A stretch of DNA of 64,000 nucleotides, taken from assembly GCA_025774805.1 (NCBI GenBank), contig JALGZR010000014.1, positions 1-64,000 on the forward strand. Reading direction: 5' to 3'. The notes under the pieces are model-generated. The model saw only the letters and a list, made by a program, of their open reading frames with translations. It was not told the DNA's origin and did no database searches. Of this stretch, positions 17,619-26,030 are shown piece by piece (position 1 is the stretch's first letter; every line of letters begins with the position of its first letter). Made by a program: the position numbers and the translations under genes. The stretch is from a bacterium (GTDB taxonomy: Bacteria; ARS69).

Positions 17619-19702
17619 GTGTCGCTCCTTCTCGAGTCGGGGTGGGGTCGCGTGAGGGCGAGGGTTCTCAGCACGATCTTGAGATCCTCCAGTGGGGATT
17701 GATACTGCAGGTACGAAACCGAAAGGGAAACCTCTTCCTGGAGGGTCAGGTTCTCGTCCGCGTTCAGCCTCCACGGGCCCGTGGCTCCGGGACGCACGAG
17801 ATCGAAGAGCGTCCGGAGCTCGTCCCGCTCCGCGACGGTCTCGGGAGAGAGCGGTCGTGGCCCCACCAGAGCGAGCTCCCCCCGGAGAACGTGCCCCAGG
17901 GTGTCGGCCAGGGAGACGGCCCCGGAGGCGGGATCGATCCGACGCCAGAAGACCTTCCCCCCGAGTCCGTGGATCTTCTCGTGGGACTCCTCCGGATCGA
18001 CCGGGCGGCGAGCTCGCCAGGCGGTCTTCGGTCCGAGGAACATCAGGACGACGCCCGCGACGACGAGGTCGAACGCGCGGCGGAGAATCCTCACGAGAGG
18101 TCGACCGGGGACCCAGCCGAGATCCACGGCGGGCCGGCCCAGAACCGAGACCCGGGCGACGTGCCCGGAGAGGAAGTCGGCCGCCCCGGAGATCAGACGG
18201 ATGCGCACCCCCTCGCGCCGGCAGAGCAGGACGAACCGGACCAGCTCGCGATCGGAGAACGTGGGGCGCACGAGCAGCACCTCGCTCACCCGGTGGCGGC
18301 GGATGATCTCCCGGATGCCATCCGACTCCCAGAAGAGACGGAATCTCCGCTCCGCGTCGTCGGGGCGATCGGGCAGCGTCGCCACGACCTCGTGGCCGAG
18401 GGCGGGCCTTTTCTCGAGGGCCTCCGCGAGCTCCCCGGCCGCCCTGCGTTCACCGACGACGAGGGTCCGCACGAGATCGAATCGGCTGCGGCGAAGCGTG
18501 CGGGCCACGGTCCCCAGCGCGCTCCGCCCCGCGAGCATGAGCCCGAACGCGAGGGGGAGGAAGACCGCCACCATGAAGCGGCTGTGTAGCTCCGAGCCGG
18601 TGAGAAACGTGCTGGCCATCAACACGAGCGTCGAGAACGCCAGCCCCTTGGCGAGGATGAAGGCGTCGTCGAGGAGATCCCGCGTCGTCGGACGGAGATA
18701 GAGGCCGAGGAGGAAGTTCACGAAGAGCACGACGCCGTTCATCAGCAGCACGAAGTCGCCGTAGGCGGACAGGGAGAAGACCGGGCGCTGGAGCACGGTG
18801 CTAAGAACGGAGCGGAGACCGAACGCGAAGAGAAAAGCGACGTTCACGGCGATCACGTCGCCGACGAGGAGCAGTCCCCCCATGAGGAGATCTCGGTTCT
18901 TCCGCAGACGGTACAGCATCGTGTTCCACTTGTCGAAGAAGCGGAACATGCTCCCCAGGTGAGCCAGCAGACGCGTGTTGGCGAGACCGCCCCCCCGCGC
19001 GCTCTCCCTCCGGTGCATGTGGAGCATCCGGGAATGCGGAACGTATTCGACCTTCCACTCGTGTTGCTTCATCCGGTAGCACCAGTCGACGTCCTCGAAG
19101 TACATGAAGAACCGCTCGTCCATCAGTCCCACGTCGACGATCGCCTCGCGCCGCACCATGAGGCACGCACCGAGCATCCAATCGACCTCCCGAACGGTGT
19201 CGTGATCCCAGTCCATCATCAGGTGATCGCGCACCGTCCGACTGTTCGGAAAGACCCGCCCGAGGGGAGTCCGGCGGTGCAGGAGCGTCGTCAGCGTGTA
19301 AAAGGTGCGGCAGGAGTACTGCAGCGTACCGTCCGGGTTGAGCAGCTTTCCTCCGGCGATCCCGGTCTTGGGGTTCTCTTCCAGGTGCCGGGCGAGAGCG
19401 TCGATGGCCCCGGGAAGCACCTCGATGTCGGGGTTGAGGATGAGCACGTACCGCCCGGTCGCGGCGCGGATGGCTTGGTTCACCGCCCGGGAATACCCGA
19501 CGTTCTCGTCGTTTGCGATCAACCGGACGTCGGGGTGCTCCCGCGTGAGCATCTCCGCCGAGCCGTCGACCGAGGCGTTGTCGACGACCAGGATCTCGTA
19601 CGGACGCGACGTCCCCGACTCCGCGACCGTGACGAGCAGACGTCGTAGGAGATCCCGCGTGTTGTAGCTGACGACGACGACACTGACCTCGACCCGCGTC
19701 AC
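17615..19702 (-). CDS. GT2 glycosyltransferase fused to a divergent polyprenyl-phosphate sugar phosphotransferase
   Basis: 695-aa fusion. Residues 1-265 form a GT2 domain (VSVVVVSYNT, LVVDNAS at about 38-44, LNPDIEV at about 89-95, FMYFEDVDWCYR). Residues about 270-400 are four or five TM helices, followed by a CoA-binding-like Rossmann segment and then a C-terminal bacterial-sugar-transferase-like part (RAFDLVVAGVVLMFLG, HVLRGELALVGPRPL). The usual KFRSM and LDELPQ stretches before VGPRP are not recognisable (SLADTLGHVLRGEL instead), so phosphotransferase activity is doubtful. GTG 19702 overlaps the upstream stop (GTGA). It would start or extend the lipid-linked glycan. Confidence 0.8.
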   Translation of the reverse strand: MTRVEVSVVVVSYNTRDLLRRLLVTVAESGTSRPYEILVVDNASVDGSAEMLTREHPDVRLIANDENVGYSRAVNQAIRAATGRYVLILNPDIEVLPGAIDALARHLEENPKTGIAGGKLLNPDGTLQYSCRTFYTLTTLLHRRTPLGRVFPNSRTVRDHLMMDWDHDTVREVDWMLGACLMVRREAIVDVGLMDERFFMYFEDVDWCYRMKQHEWKVEYVPHSRMLHMHRRESARGGGLANTRLLAHLGSMFRFFDKWNTMLYRLRKNRDLLMGGLLLVGDVIAVNVAFLFAFGLRSVLSTVLQRPVFSLSAYGDFVLLMNGVVLFVNFLLGLYLRPTTRDLLDDAFILAKGLAFSTLVLMASTFLTGSELHSRFMVAVFLPLAFGLMLAGRSALGTVARTLRRSRFDLVRTLVVGERRAAGELAEALEKRPALGHEVVATLPDRPDDAERRFRLFWESDGIREIIRRHRVSEVLLVRPTFSDRELVRFVLLCRREGVRIRLISGAADFLSGHVARVSVLGRPAVDLGWVPGRPLVRILRRAFDLVVAGVVLMFLGPKTAWRARRPVDPEESHEKIHGLGGKVFWRRIDPASGAVSLADTLGHVLRGELALVGPRPLSPETVAERDELRTLFDLVRPGATGPWRLNADENLTLQEEVSLSVSYLQYQSPLEDLKIVLRTLALTRPHPDSRRSDT

Positions 19703-20469
19703 CGGGGCGGGGTGTCCCTCCTCGTCGCCGGCCGACCCCATAGGGAGGTGAACCGGAGTTTCCATACCAGCCAAAACGCCTCGCCGATGATCTTGCGGTC
19801 CATCTTGGAAGTACCCGAGTGTCGATCCACGAAGACGATCGGAATCTCTCGAATCGTGAATCCGGCCTTCCACGCGTGGTAGTTCATCTCGATCTGGAAG
19901 CCGTAACCGTCCGAACCGATGCGATCGAGATCGATCGTCTCCAGGACCCGCCGCCGGAAACACTTGTAACCGCCGGTGGAGTCCCTCAGAGGGAGTCCGG
20001 TGACGACCCGCGCGTACAGGTTCGCCCCGTAGGAGAGGATCAGCCGCCGGATGGGCCAGTTGACGACGTTGGCTCCTCCCCCGAGATACCGGGACCCCAC
20101 GACCAGATCCACACCCTCCGCATCGGCCTGCCGGAGCATCTCCGGAAGGAACTTCGGATCGTGGGAGAAGTCGGCGTCCATCTGACAGATGTACTCGGCC
20201 TCCGTGCTCCGGAGCGCCCATCGAAAGCCCTCCACGTACGCCGATCCGAGGCCGAGCTTCCCGGCACGGTGCAGGGCGTGAACGCGGCCTCCCGTCTCCT
20301 CTCCGAGCCCGTCCGCGAGCCGCCCCGTGCCGTCGGGGGAGGCGTCGTCCACCACCAGGATTCCGATCGACGGATCGATCTCCAGCACCTGGGGAGCCAG
20401 GCTCTTCAGATTCTCCCGCTCGTTGTACGTCGGAATGATGACGAGAATTCTCACCGGGATCCTGCTCAT
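19699..20469 (-). CDS. Polyprenol monophosphomannose synthase-like GT2 (DPM1/Ppm1 type)
   Basis: 256-aa GT2 enzyme of the dolichol/polyprenol-phosphate mannose synthase type: ILVIIPTYNERENLKSLAP at the start, ILVVDDASPDGTG, QMDADFSHDPKFLPEML (DxD with conserved HDP), VVGSRYLGGG, DSTGGYKCFRRRVL and GYGFQIEMNYHAWKAGF. It would transfer mannose or another hexose from an NDP-sugar to polyprenyl phosphate, supplying the GT-C enzymes in this region. No C-terminal TM helices are seen. The ATG at 20469 gives the canonical start; an in-frame TTG at 20559 would add a Pro/Arg-rich leader. Confidence 0.87.
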   Translation of the reverse strand: MSRIPVRILVIIPTYNERENLKSLAPQVLEIDPSIGILVVDDASPDGTGRLADGLGEETGGRVHALHRAGKLGLGSAYVEGFRWALRSTEAEYICQMDADFSHDPKFLPEMLRQADAEGVDLVVGSRYLGGGANVVNWPIRRLILSYGANLYARVVTGLPLRDSTGGYKCFRRRVLETIDLDRIGSDGYGFQIEMNYHAWKAGFTIREIPIVFVDRHSGTSKMDRKIIGEAFWLVWKLRFTSLWGRPATRRDTPPR

Positions 20470-20575
20470 CGGGGGGGGCGGAGGCACCTCGGGACAGAGC
20501 GGCCCCACCCGGGGACGGCCCCGGGGACGGCCGCGGCACGGCTCTCCCGGCTCGCTCAAGCGGTGTCAGGAGAAG

Positions 20576-20584
20576 ATTTTAGCA
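20576..20584 (-). promoter_or_regulatory. Candidate extended -10 promoter before the polyprenol-P-mannose synthase gene
   Basis: Minus-strand TGCTAAAAT (20584-20576): TAAAAT matches 5 of 6 of the -10 consensus and is preceded by TGN. No good -35 lies 17 bp upstream (TACCCC). It sits in the roughly 150-bp gap between two glycosyltransferase genes, the longest in this block, so an internal promoter is plausible. Confidence 0.4.
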
Positions 20585-20619
20585 CGTCGGATGGGAAAGG
20601 GGTACGGCTCGACGGGCGC

Positions 20620-21594
20620 TCACTCCGCCTCCCTCTGCCCCACCTCGCCCCGGTCCGCGGGGCTCAGGCCCCCGCCCCCCGCGGAGTCCCCGCGATCCTC
20701 CCGCAGCGACGTGATCTGCTCGGCCAGGAATCCGAGCCCCAGGAGCTGGATCCCGACCATGACGAGAAGCATCGTGAGGAACAGGAGCGGACGGGAGCCC
20801 ACGCCGGTCAGGATCTTCTGCCCGACGAGGATCACCCCGAGGAGGACTCCCCCTCCCGTCAGGCCGATCCCCCACGAGCCGAAGAGCAGCATCGGCTTGT
20901 CCCGGAACGACATCTCGAACTTCACCACGAGAAGGTCGAGCAGTCCGCGCAGAATGCGGCGGCGGCCGAACTTGGACCGCCCCGAGTGCCGCGGATGGTA
21001 GTTCGTCCGGATCTCCTTGAATCGGAATCCTTTCCCGGCCGCCAACACGACGACGTAGCGGTGCCAGTCGGATCGGAGGTGGATGGCATCGATCACTTCC
21101 CGTCGGAACCCCTTGATCCAGTTGAGATCGTGGGCGTCGATGCCGAAGAGCCGGCGGCAGAGGAAGTTGTAGACGGCCGATACGAAGACTTTGCCCTCGC
21201 GGCGGGCGATCCGCCGGCCGGCGACGACGTCGTTTCCGTTCTCGAGCTCCGCGAACAGTTTGGGAATGTCCTCCGCCGGATCCGACTGGAGATCGGCCGG
21301 GAGGAACAGAATGTAATCGCCGCGGATGTTCCGGAATCCGGTATTGAGGGCCTCGGACAGGCCGAAGTTGCGACGGTGGCGGAAGGCCCGGATCCAGAGA
21401 TGGCGCATCCGCTCCGCCTCGATTCTCTCCCACGTCCGATCCGAGCTGCCGTCGTCCACGAACACGGCCTCACCCGGGCGGCCCGTCGCCGCGAGACCCT
21501 CCTCGATGCGCTCGACGACCCGTCCGATGTTCCCCTCTTCGTTGAACGCCGGAATGATCACGGAGATCACGGGCCGGTCGGACATCGGGCTCAT
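20620..21594 (-). CDS. GT2 glycosyltransferase with C-terminal TM helices (GtrB/ArnC-like)
   Basis: 324-aa protein. The GT2 domain has VISVIIPAFNEEGNIGRVV, AVFVDDGSSDRT, LFLPADLQSDPAEDIP, VVAGRRIARREG and DLNWIKGFRREV. Two TM helices at about 235-260 and 270-300 follow, typical of polyprenyl-phosphate glycosyltransferases such as GtrB and ArnC that load a sugar onto undecaprenyl phosphate. The RTNYHPRHSGRSKFG motif is also typical of this group. ATG 21594 overlaps the oxidoreductase stop (ATGA), suggesting they act on the same sugar. Confidence 0.87.
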   Translation of the reverse strand: MSPMSDRPVISVIIPAFNEEGNIGRVVERIEEGLAATGRPGEAVFVDDGSSDRTWERIEAERMRHLWIRAFRHRRNFGLSEALNTGFRNIRGDYILFLPADLQSDPAEDIPKLFAELENGNDVVAGRRIARREGKVFVSAVYNFLCRRLFGIDAHDLNWIKGFRREVIDAIHLRSDWHRYVVVLAAGKGFRFKEIRTNYHPRHSGRSKFGRRRILRGLLDLLVVKFEMSFRDKPMLLFGSWGIGLTGGGVLLGVILVGQKILTGVGSRPLLFLTMLLVMVGIQLLGLGFLAEQITSLREDRGDSAGGGGLSPADRGEVGQREAE

Positions 21595-22628
21595 CCGATC
21601 TCCTCGAAGCTCGGGATGTTCACCCCGTCCCCTCCCGCGGCGATCGAGCTCTGGGCGGCCTCGAGGGCCGCGACGACCGCCATTCCCTGTCGGCCGTCGG
21701 TGCGCGGGGTTGCGCGGCTCCGCACGCATTCCACGAAGTGGGCGCACTCTTCGGCCAGCGGCTCGGTGAAGACGATCTTCGGGATGTGGATGTCTCCCGA
21801 GTGGAGCCTGAGCTGGAACTCCCCGTACTCGGCGTCGGGGGTGGAGCGGCGCACTCCCTTGTCGTAGATCTTGACCTTGCCCTCCGACTCGACGTCGTCG
21901 TAGATGATCATCTTCTTCGTGCCGACGAACGTGGTCTTCCGAACCTTGCTCGGATCGAGCCAGCTGGAGTGGACGTGGGCCACGCTCCCGTTCGGGTACT
22001 CGAACACCGCGAAGACCACGTCCTCGATGCCGGGCTGGAGGAACGAGCGGCCCGTCGCCCGCACCCGCGTGGGCTCGGCCCCCAGGATGTGGTTCACGAT
22101 CGAGATGTCGTGGGGGGCGACGTTCCAGAGCGCGTTGACGTCCTGCCGGATGCGGCCCAAGTTCACGCGGCTCGAGTAGACGTAGAGGACGTCGCCGATC
22201 TCTCCCGAGTCGACCAGCTCTTTGATCTTCTTCACCGCCGCGTTGTAGATGAACGTGTGCCCGGTCATGAGGACCCGCCCGTTCTCCTCCGCGAACCGGA
22301 CGAGGGCCCGGCACTCCGCGACCGTCATGGCCAGCGGCTTCTCCACGAGGACGTCCTTCCCCGCCTTCATCGACCGGAGGCCCAGATCGTGGTGGGTGGA
22401 CGCCGGAGTCGCGAGAATGATCGCGTCGATCGAGTCGTCGTCCAGCACGCGCCCGAACTCCGACTCCAGCGCCACGCCGGGATAGCCCCGACCGATCTTC
22501 CGAAGGCGCTCCGCGTCCACGTCACAGATCGCTCGGAGTCGGGCCCCGGGCGTGTTCGCCGCGTTGCGGATCAGGTTCGGGCCCCAGTACCCGGCTCCGA
22601 CCACCGCCAGTCCGATGCTCTCCGACAT
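21591..22628 (-). CDS. Gfo/Idh/MocA-family NAD(P)-dependent sugar oxidoreductase (WbpB/WlbA-like)
   Basis: 345-aa dehydrogenase. The N-terminal Rossmann motif is LAVVGAGYWGPNLIRN (about 7-22), then ILATPASTHHDL, the EKPLA motif (about 94-98) with its catalytic Lys, and ALWNVAPHDISIVNHIL with the second catalytic-site His pair. Proteins with this W-x-x-APHD motif include UDP-GlcNAc(A) 3-dehydrogenases of the WbpB/WlbA group, so oxidation of an NDP-sugar for a surface glycan is plausible. The exact substrate is inferred only by neighbourhood. It lies 28 bp downstream of a GT2 gene and overlaps the GtrB-like gene. Confidence 0.85.
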   Translation of the reverse strand: MSESIGLAVVGAGYWGPNLIRNAANTPGARLRAICDVDAERLRKIGRGYPGVALESEFGRVLDDDSIDAIILATPASTHHDLGLRSMKAGKDVLVEKPLAMTVAECRALVRFAEENGRVLMTGHTFIYNAAVKKIKELVDSGEIGDVLYVYSSRVNLGRIRQDVNALWNVAPHDISIVNHILGAEPTRVRATGRSFLQPGIEDVVFAVFEYPNGSVAHVHSSWLDPSKVRKTTFVGTKKMIIYDDVESEGKVKIYDKGVRRSTPDAEYGEFQLRLHSGDIHIPKIVFTEPLAEECAHFVECVRSRATPRTDGRQGMAVVAALEAAQSSIAAGGDGVNIPSFEEIG

Positions 22629-22656
22629 GGAAGTCTCCTCGACGTTCCGCGATTCG

Positions 22657-23349
22657 CTAGTCGCCGAACCGGAATTTGATCAGGAAGTAGAGTGCCGCCA
22701 CCCCGTCTCGCCAGGTGATCTTTTTGCCCTCTTCGTAGCCTCGTCCATTGTACGAGATGGGGACCTCGTAGACGCGGTATCCCCGCTTGAAGACCTTGGC
22801 CGTGAACTCGGGCTCGAAACCGAACCGGTTCGTGGTGAGCGTCATTCCCCGGAAGATGTCGCCCCGGCACATCTTGAAACAGGTCTCCATGTCCGAGAGC
22901 ATGGTGTTGTACAGGACGTTCGTGATCCACGTCAGAAACCGGTTGCCGAGGTAATGCCAGTAGAGGAAGACCCGGTGGGTCCCGAGAAACCGCGTTCCGT
23001 ACGTGACGTCGGCCCGGCCGTCGAGAATGGGTGCGGCCAGGAGATTGTACTCCTCCGGGTAGTACTCCAGATCGGCGTCCTGCACGATGACGAGATCGCC
23101 CGTGACGTGAGGCTGGGCGGTCCGGATTCCCGCGCCCTTGCCCATGTTCACGGAGTGGCGGAACGTCCGGATGTTGTCCGCCGCCGCCTCGAGACGGGAA
23201 ATGATCTCCCACGTCGCGTCCGTCGAGGCGTCGTCGACGATCAGGATCTCCTTCTCGAGTGGAAAGCTCGCCTCCTGCACCCTCCGGACGATCTCCTCCA
23301 GGGTCGACTCCTCGTTGAAGACGGGGATGATCACGCTCAGCCGTTTCAA
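22657..23349 (-). CDS. Small GT2 glycosyltransferase (DPM-like, no membrane helices)
   Basis: 230-aa GT2 of the dolichyl-phosphate sugar synthase type: LSVIIPVFNEESTLEEIV, ILIVDDASTDATWE, MGKGAGIRTAQPHVTGD, VIVQDADLEYYPEEY (DxD), YGTRFLG, SDMETCFKMCRGDIF and FGFEPEFTAKVFKRG. The last two motifs are shared by the group that works with polyprenyl phosphates. It lacks C-terminal TM helices and is coupled by ATGA to a GT-C membrane protein, so it may make the lipid-linked sugar that protein uses. Confidence 0.86.
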   Translation of the reverse strand: MKRLSVIIPVFNEESTLEEIVRRVQEASFPLEKEILIVDDASTDATWEIISRLEAAADNIRTFRHSVNMGKGAGIRTAQPHVTGDLVIVQDADLEYYPEEYNLLAAPILDGRADVTYGTRFLGTHRVFLYWHYLGNRFLTWITNVLYNTMLSDMETCFKMCRGDIFRGMTLTTNRFGFEPEFTAKVFKRGYRVYEVPISYNGRGYEEGKKITWRDGVAALYFLIKFRFGD

Positions 23350-25493
23350 CGCGTCAGCTCCCGAATCATCTCTTCCAGCTCCTTGTTCCGAGGATCGATC
23401 CGCAGGGCGGTGATCAGGCTCCGGAGCGCCCCTTCCCGGTCTCCCCGGTTCAGCCGGAGCACCCCCAGGTTCGTGTGATTGATGGGATCCCGGGGACGGC
23501 GGCGAATCGCCTCCCGAATCATCCTCTCGGCCCGGTCGTAATCCTCCAGTTTAAACCAGCAGAGGTATTCCAACGAGACAAGTTCGGGGATCTCCTCCTC
23601 TCCCGACTCCCGGTAGCGCCGGATGAGCTCGAGCCCCTCGGACCAGCGCTCCTGGGCCACGACCTCGAACAGCTCCTCGTAACGGGTGGGCGTGTACTCG
23701 TGGATGGGGACCCCGTCCACCGCGCGCGGAAGCCGGCGGATGTCGAGGGTACCGGCGAAGAGGGTGCGGACGGGCCAGGATTGGACGACGGTGGTCTGCT
23801 CGAGAAGGCCGGGGAACCGCTTCTCGACGAGCTGGCCGTCCCCGGCGCCGCAGACCGCGAGATGGGTCACCCCGTAGGTCTCGAGGATCCCCCTCTCCCC
23901 CGGCGGACCGAAGTAGGGAAGCGTCGCGATCGAGGTGTCCTGGGTCAGGAGCGGGGCCAGCGGCCCCAGCACGACCGCGTCGGGGCCGATGATCTGCGGA
24001 ACCGTGGTCTTCATCTCCTCGACGTAGTAGCTCCGGTGGACGACCCACCACCCGTACTGCCAGGCCGCCCACACGATCGAGATCCCGAGCAGGACCGCCG
24101 CGCCCCGGGCCGAGGTCCGTCCCGAGAGGCGCAGGGAGCGCACGCCGAAGACACCCAGGATCTCCCGGTGCCAGAGGATCAGCACGTAGGTCGCGATCGT
24201 GAAGATCCCGGCCCAGCTCACGTTCTGCAGAAACGTGTCCACGTTCTGGAAAATCCTCACCACGAAGTTGTACGCGTCGTCGGAAATCCGGGCCGGAGGG
24301 AGGATCAGGTACTCGAGGGCCATCGAGGCGTAGTGTTTCGCCCCGTCGATCGCCCCGAAGAAGAACGCGTAGAGGCCGATCACCAGGGGTAGGTGCTCGT
24401 CCCAGCGGACGGGAGCGGCGATGACCCGGGCCCCGCGCGCCAGCGCCCGATCCAACGTGATCGCGGTCAGAGCCACGAGAGGGGGCGCGACGAGCACGTA
24501 GTAGCGCGGGGCCTTGTAGGAGAGAAGCGAGAAGTAGATCCACATGCCCAGGAACCAGAAGGCCCAGATCGCGTGACCGTCCCGCAGACCGCGCCGGCGG
24601 GCCGCGCCGTTTCCGAGAACCCACACCGCGACGAAACACCCCACGATTCCGCACACGGGCATGCGGTAGAACATCCACGAGCGGCGCAACGTGTTGAAGA
24701 TCTCCCCCAGCCCGTTGAGGAGCGAGACGGTGAAGGGGAGATCGCCGTGGTAGCCGGTGGACTGGCGGATGACGTGGGCGACGATCTCCTCCCGGTGCGG
24801 CAGGAAGATCCCCAGTCCCCAGGATCCGATCGCGAGCCCCGCGCCGAGCAGAAACGGTCGCGAGCCCTTGAGGCCCTGCTCTCGCATCAGCACGAACGCG
24901 ATCATCGCGAGAAGGAAGCCCACGGCGTGGAACTTGCCGAAGAAGACGGCGGCGGCGGCGAGACCCCCGGACAGGAACTGGGACCGGGGTCCACGCGAGA
25001 TTCCCGCGACGCAGGCGAGAGTCATCAGCATGCCCGTCACGTTCTCGGCGATCGGGATCCGCGAGTACATGACGAGCCAGTGACACGTGGCGGCGAGGAC
25101 CGCCCCGAGGGCCGCCGCCCGCGGACCGGCGGATCGCCAGAGCGCCCACGCGAGTCCCGCCACGGTGAGCGTTCCGGCGAGCGCCGAGAGAATCAAGGTG
25201 GGGAGACGCCCCGGCCCGACCGGCAGGTAGCTGAGCCACGTGAGGAAGTTCGTCAGGGGATAGACGTAGAGATCCCGATTGTAATCGCGAATCCACTCAC
25301 CGTAGAGATGGGCGTTCCGGGCCGCGTGGACCATGGTCGGCGGATCGGTGTAGATCCCGTTGGACCACGAGAGGCGCACCGGAGGATCGGCCGCCGGCCA
25401 GGCCAGCCGGAGGACGAGCGCTCCGAGGATCGCGGCGGGAACGATCCAGCGGCGAAGGGGGAAGTCCGGAGCGGTCGACTCGGGCGAGTTCAA
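23346..25493 (-). CDS. GT-C membrane glycosyltransferase (GT39-like) with C-terminal TPR
   Basis: 715-aa protein. Residues 15-470 contain about 11 TM helices. The first loop reads VRLSWSNGIYTDPPTMVHAARN and GEWIRDYNRDLYVYPL, where a GT-C enzyme has acidic catalytic residues. SRIPIAENVTGML and FFGKFHAVGFL match PMT/GT39-like proteins. A soluble periplasmic-type segment (about 480-600) precedes a TPR region (about 620-715) ending in HTNLGVLRLNRGDREGAL. It shares this architecture and first-loop sequence with the protein at 26031-28151, so the two are paralogues. The ATG lies 4 nt after the DUF2304 gene stop. Confidence 0.8.
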   Translation of the reverse strand: MNSPESTAPDFPLRRWIVPAAILGALVLRLAWPAADPPVRLSWSNGIYTDPPTMVHAARNAHLYGEWIRDYNRDLYVYPLTNFLTWLSYLPVGPGRLPTLILSALAGTLTVAGLAWALWRSAGPRAAALGAVLAATCHWLVMYSRIPIAENVTGMLMTLACVAGISRGPRSQFLSGGLAAAAVFFGKFHAVGFLLAMIAFVLMREQGLKGSRPFLLGAGLAIGSWGLGIFLPHREEIVAHVIRQSTGYHGDLPFTVSLLNGLGEIFNTLRRSWMFYRMPVCGIVGCFVAVWVLGNGAARRRGLRDGHAIWAFWFLGMWIYFSLLSYKAPRYYVLVAPPLVALTAITLDRALARGARVIAAPVRWDEHLPLVIGLYAFFFGAIDGAKHYASMALEYLILPPARISDDAYNFVVRIFQNVDTFLQNVSWAGIFTIATYVLILWHREILGVFGVRSLRLSGRTSARGAAVLLGISIVWAAWQYGWWVVHRSYYVEEMKTTVPQIIGPDAVVLGPLAPLLTQDTSIATLPYFGPPGERGILETYGVTHLAVCGAGDGQLVEKRFPGLLEQTTVVQSWPVRTLFAGTLDIRRLPRAVDGVPIHEYTPTRYEELFEVVAQERWSEGLELIRRYRESGEEEIPELVSLEYLCWFKLEDYDRAERMIREAIRRRPRDPINHTNLGVLRLNRGDREGALRSLITALRIDPRNKELEEMIRELTR

Positions 25494-25497
25494 ATGG

Positions 25498-25854
25498 TCA
25501 CTCGTTTTCCGGTTCGGCGGAGGACTCCCGCGCCTCCTTGAGGAGCGAGATCTCCTGCGCCAACCGGTTCGAGCGCTCGGAGAGCCGGGAGTGGACCACC
25601 GAGAAGTGCAACAGGATCAGGAGAAGGAAGCCGAACCCGACGAGGAAGAGCGCGTTCGAGGGAACCTGGATCCCGAGTAGGATCGCGATCCGATCGAGGA
25701 GCCCCCTCCAACACGAGAGAAGGAGCAGCACCGCCGCGGTGAACAGCCAGAGGAGGGAGTACTCCTCCTGCAGTCGGCGGGAGCGGACCAGCTCGAGCAC
25801 TCCCAGGAGAAGTCCCGCGCTCCCGAGGATCGAGACCCACTGGATACGGTCCAT
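25498..25854 (-). CDS. DUF2304-like small membrane protein
   Basis: 118-aa protein with three hydrophobic helices: about 4-20, 32-50 (LLWLFTAAVLLLLSCW) and 64-85. The second starts after EEYSLLWLF, the typical DUF2304 signature, and a charged C-terminal coiled coil (ERSNRLAQEISLLKEA) follows. DUF2304 genes commonly sit next to DPM-like GT2 genes and may anchor them to the membrane; here the soluble GT2 at 22657 is a candidate partner. ATG 25854 has AAAGG 9 nt upstream. Confidence 0.78.
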   Translation of the reverse strand: MDRIQWVSILGSAGLLLGVLELVRSRRLQEEYSLLWLFTAAVLLLLSCWRGLLDRIAILLGIQVPSNALFLVGFGFLLLILLHFSVVHSRLSERSNRLAQEISLLKEARESSAEPENE

Positions 25855-25940
25855 TTCTCGTACCTTTCTGCCCGGGCGGCCTCGGGGACGGCTTCCCCCC
25901 CCTCGGACATCCTCAGGGACGTCCTCGGAGGGGGCCCGCG

Positions 25941-25969
25941 AGGATATCACGCGGCCTCCGGCCCGTCAC
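25941..25969 (-). promoter_or_regulatory. Candidate promoter before the DUF2304 gene
   Basis: Minus-strand GTGACG (25969-25964), a 17-bp spacer, TATCCT (25946-25941). Each hexamer matches 4 of 6 consensus bases. It lies 87 nt before the ATG at 25854 in a 176-bp gap between the two GT-C genes, so it may start the distal half of the glycan block. The leader between them is rich in G tracts and CCTCGGA-like repeats (25905-25935). Confidence 0.35.
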
Positions 25970-26030
25970 CGGCCGGGGTCCGACCCGACTTCCGACCTCC
26001 CGTCCCGGCCACTCCGAGATCCGGGAATCG

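Noticed and set aside
25895..25940. Inverted repeat as terminator between the GT-C genes
   Set aside because: The CCTCGGA-like copies are mostly direct, pairing is imperfect, and there is no T-tract.
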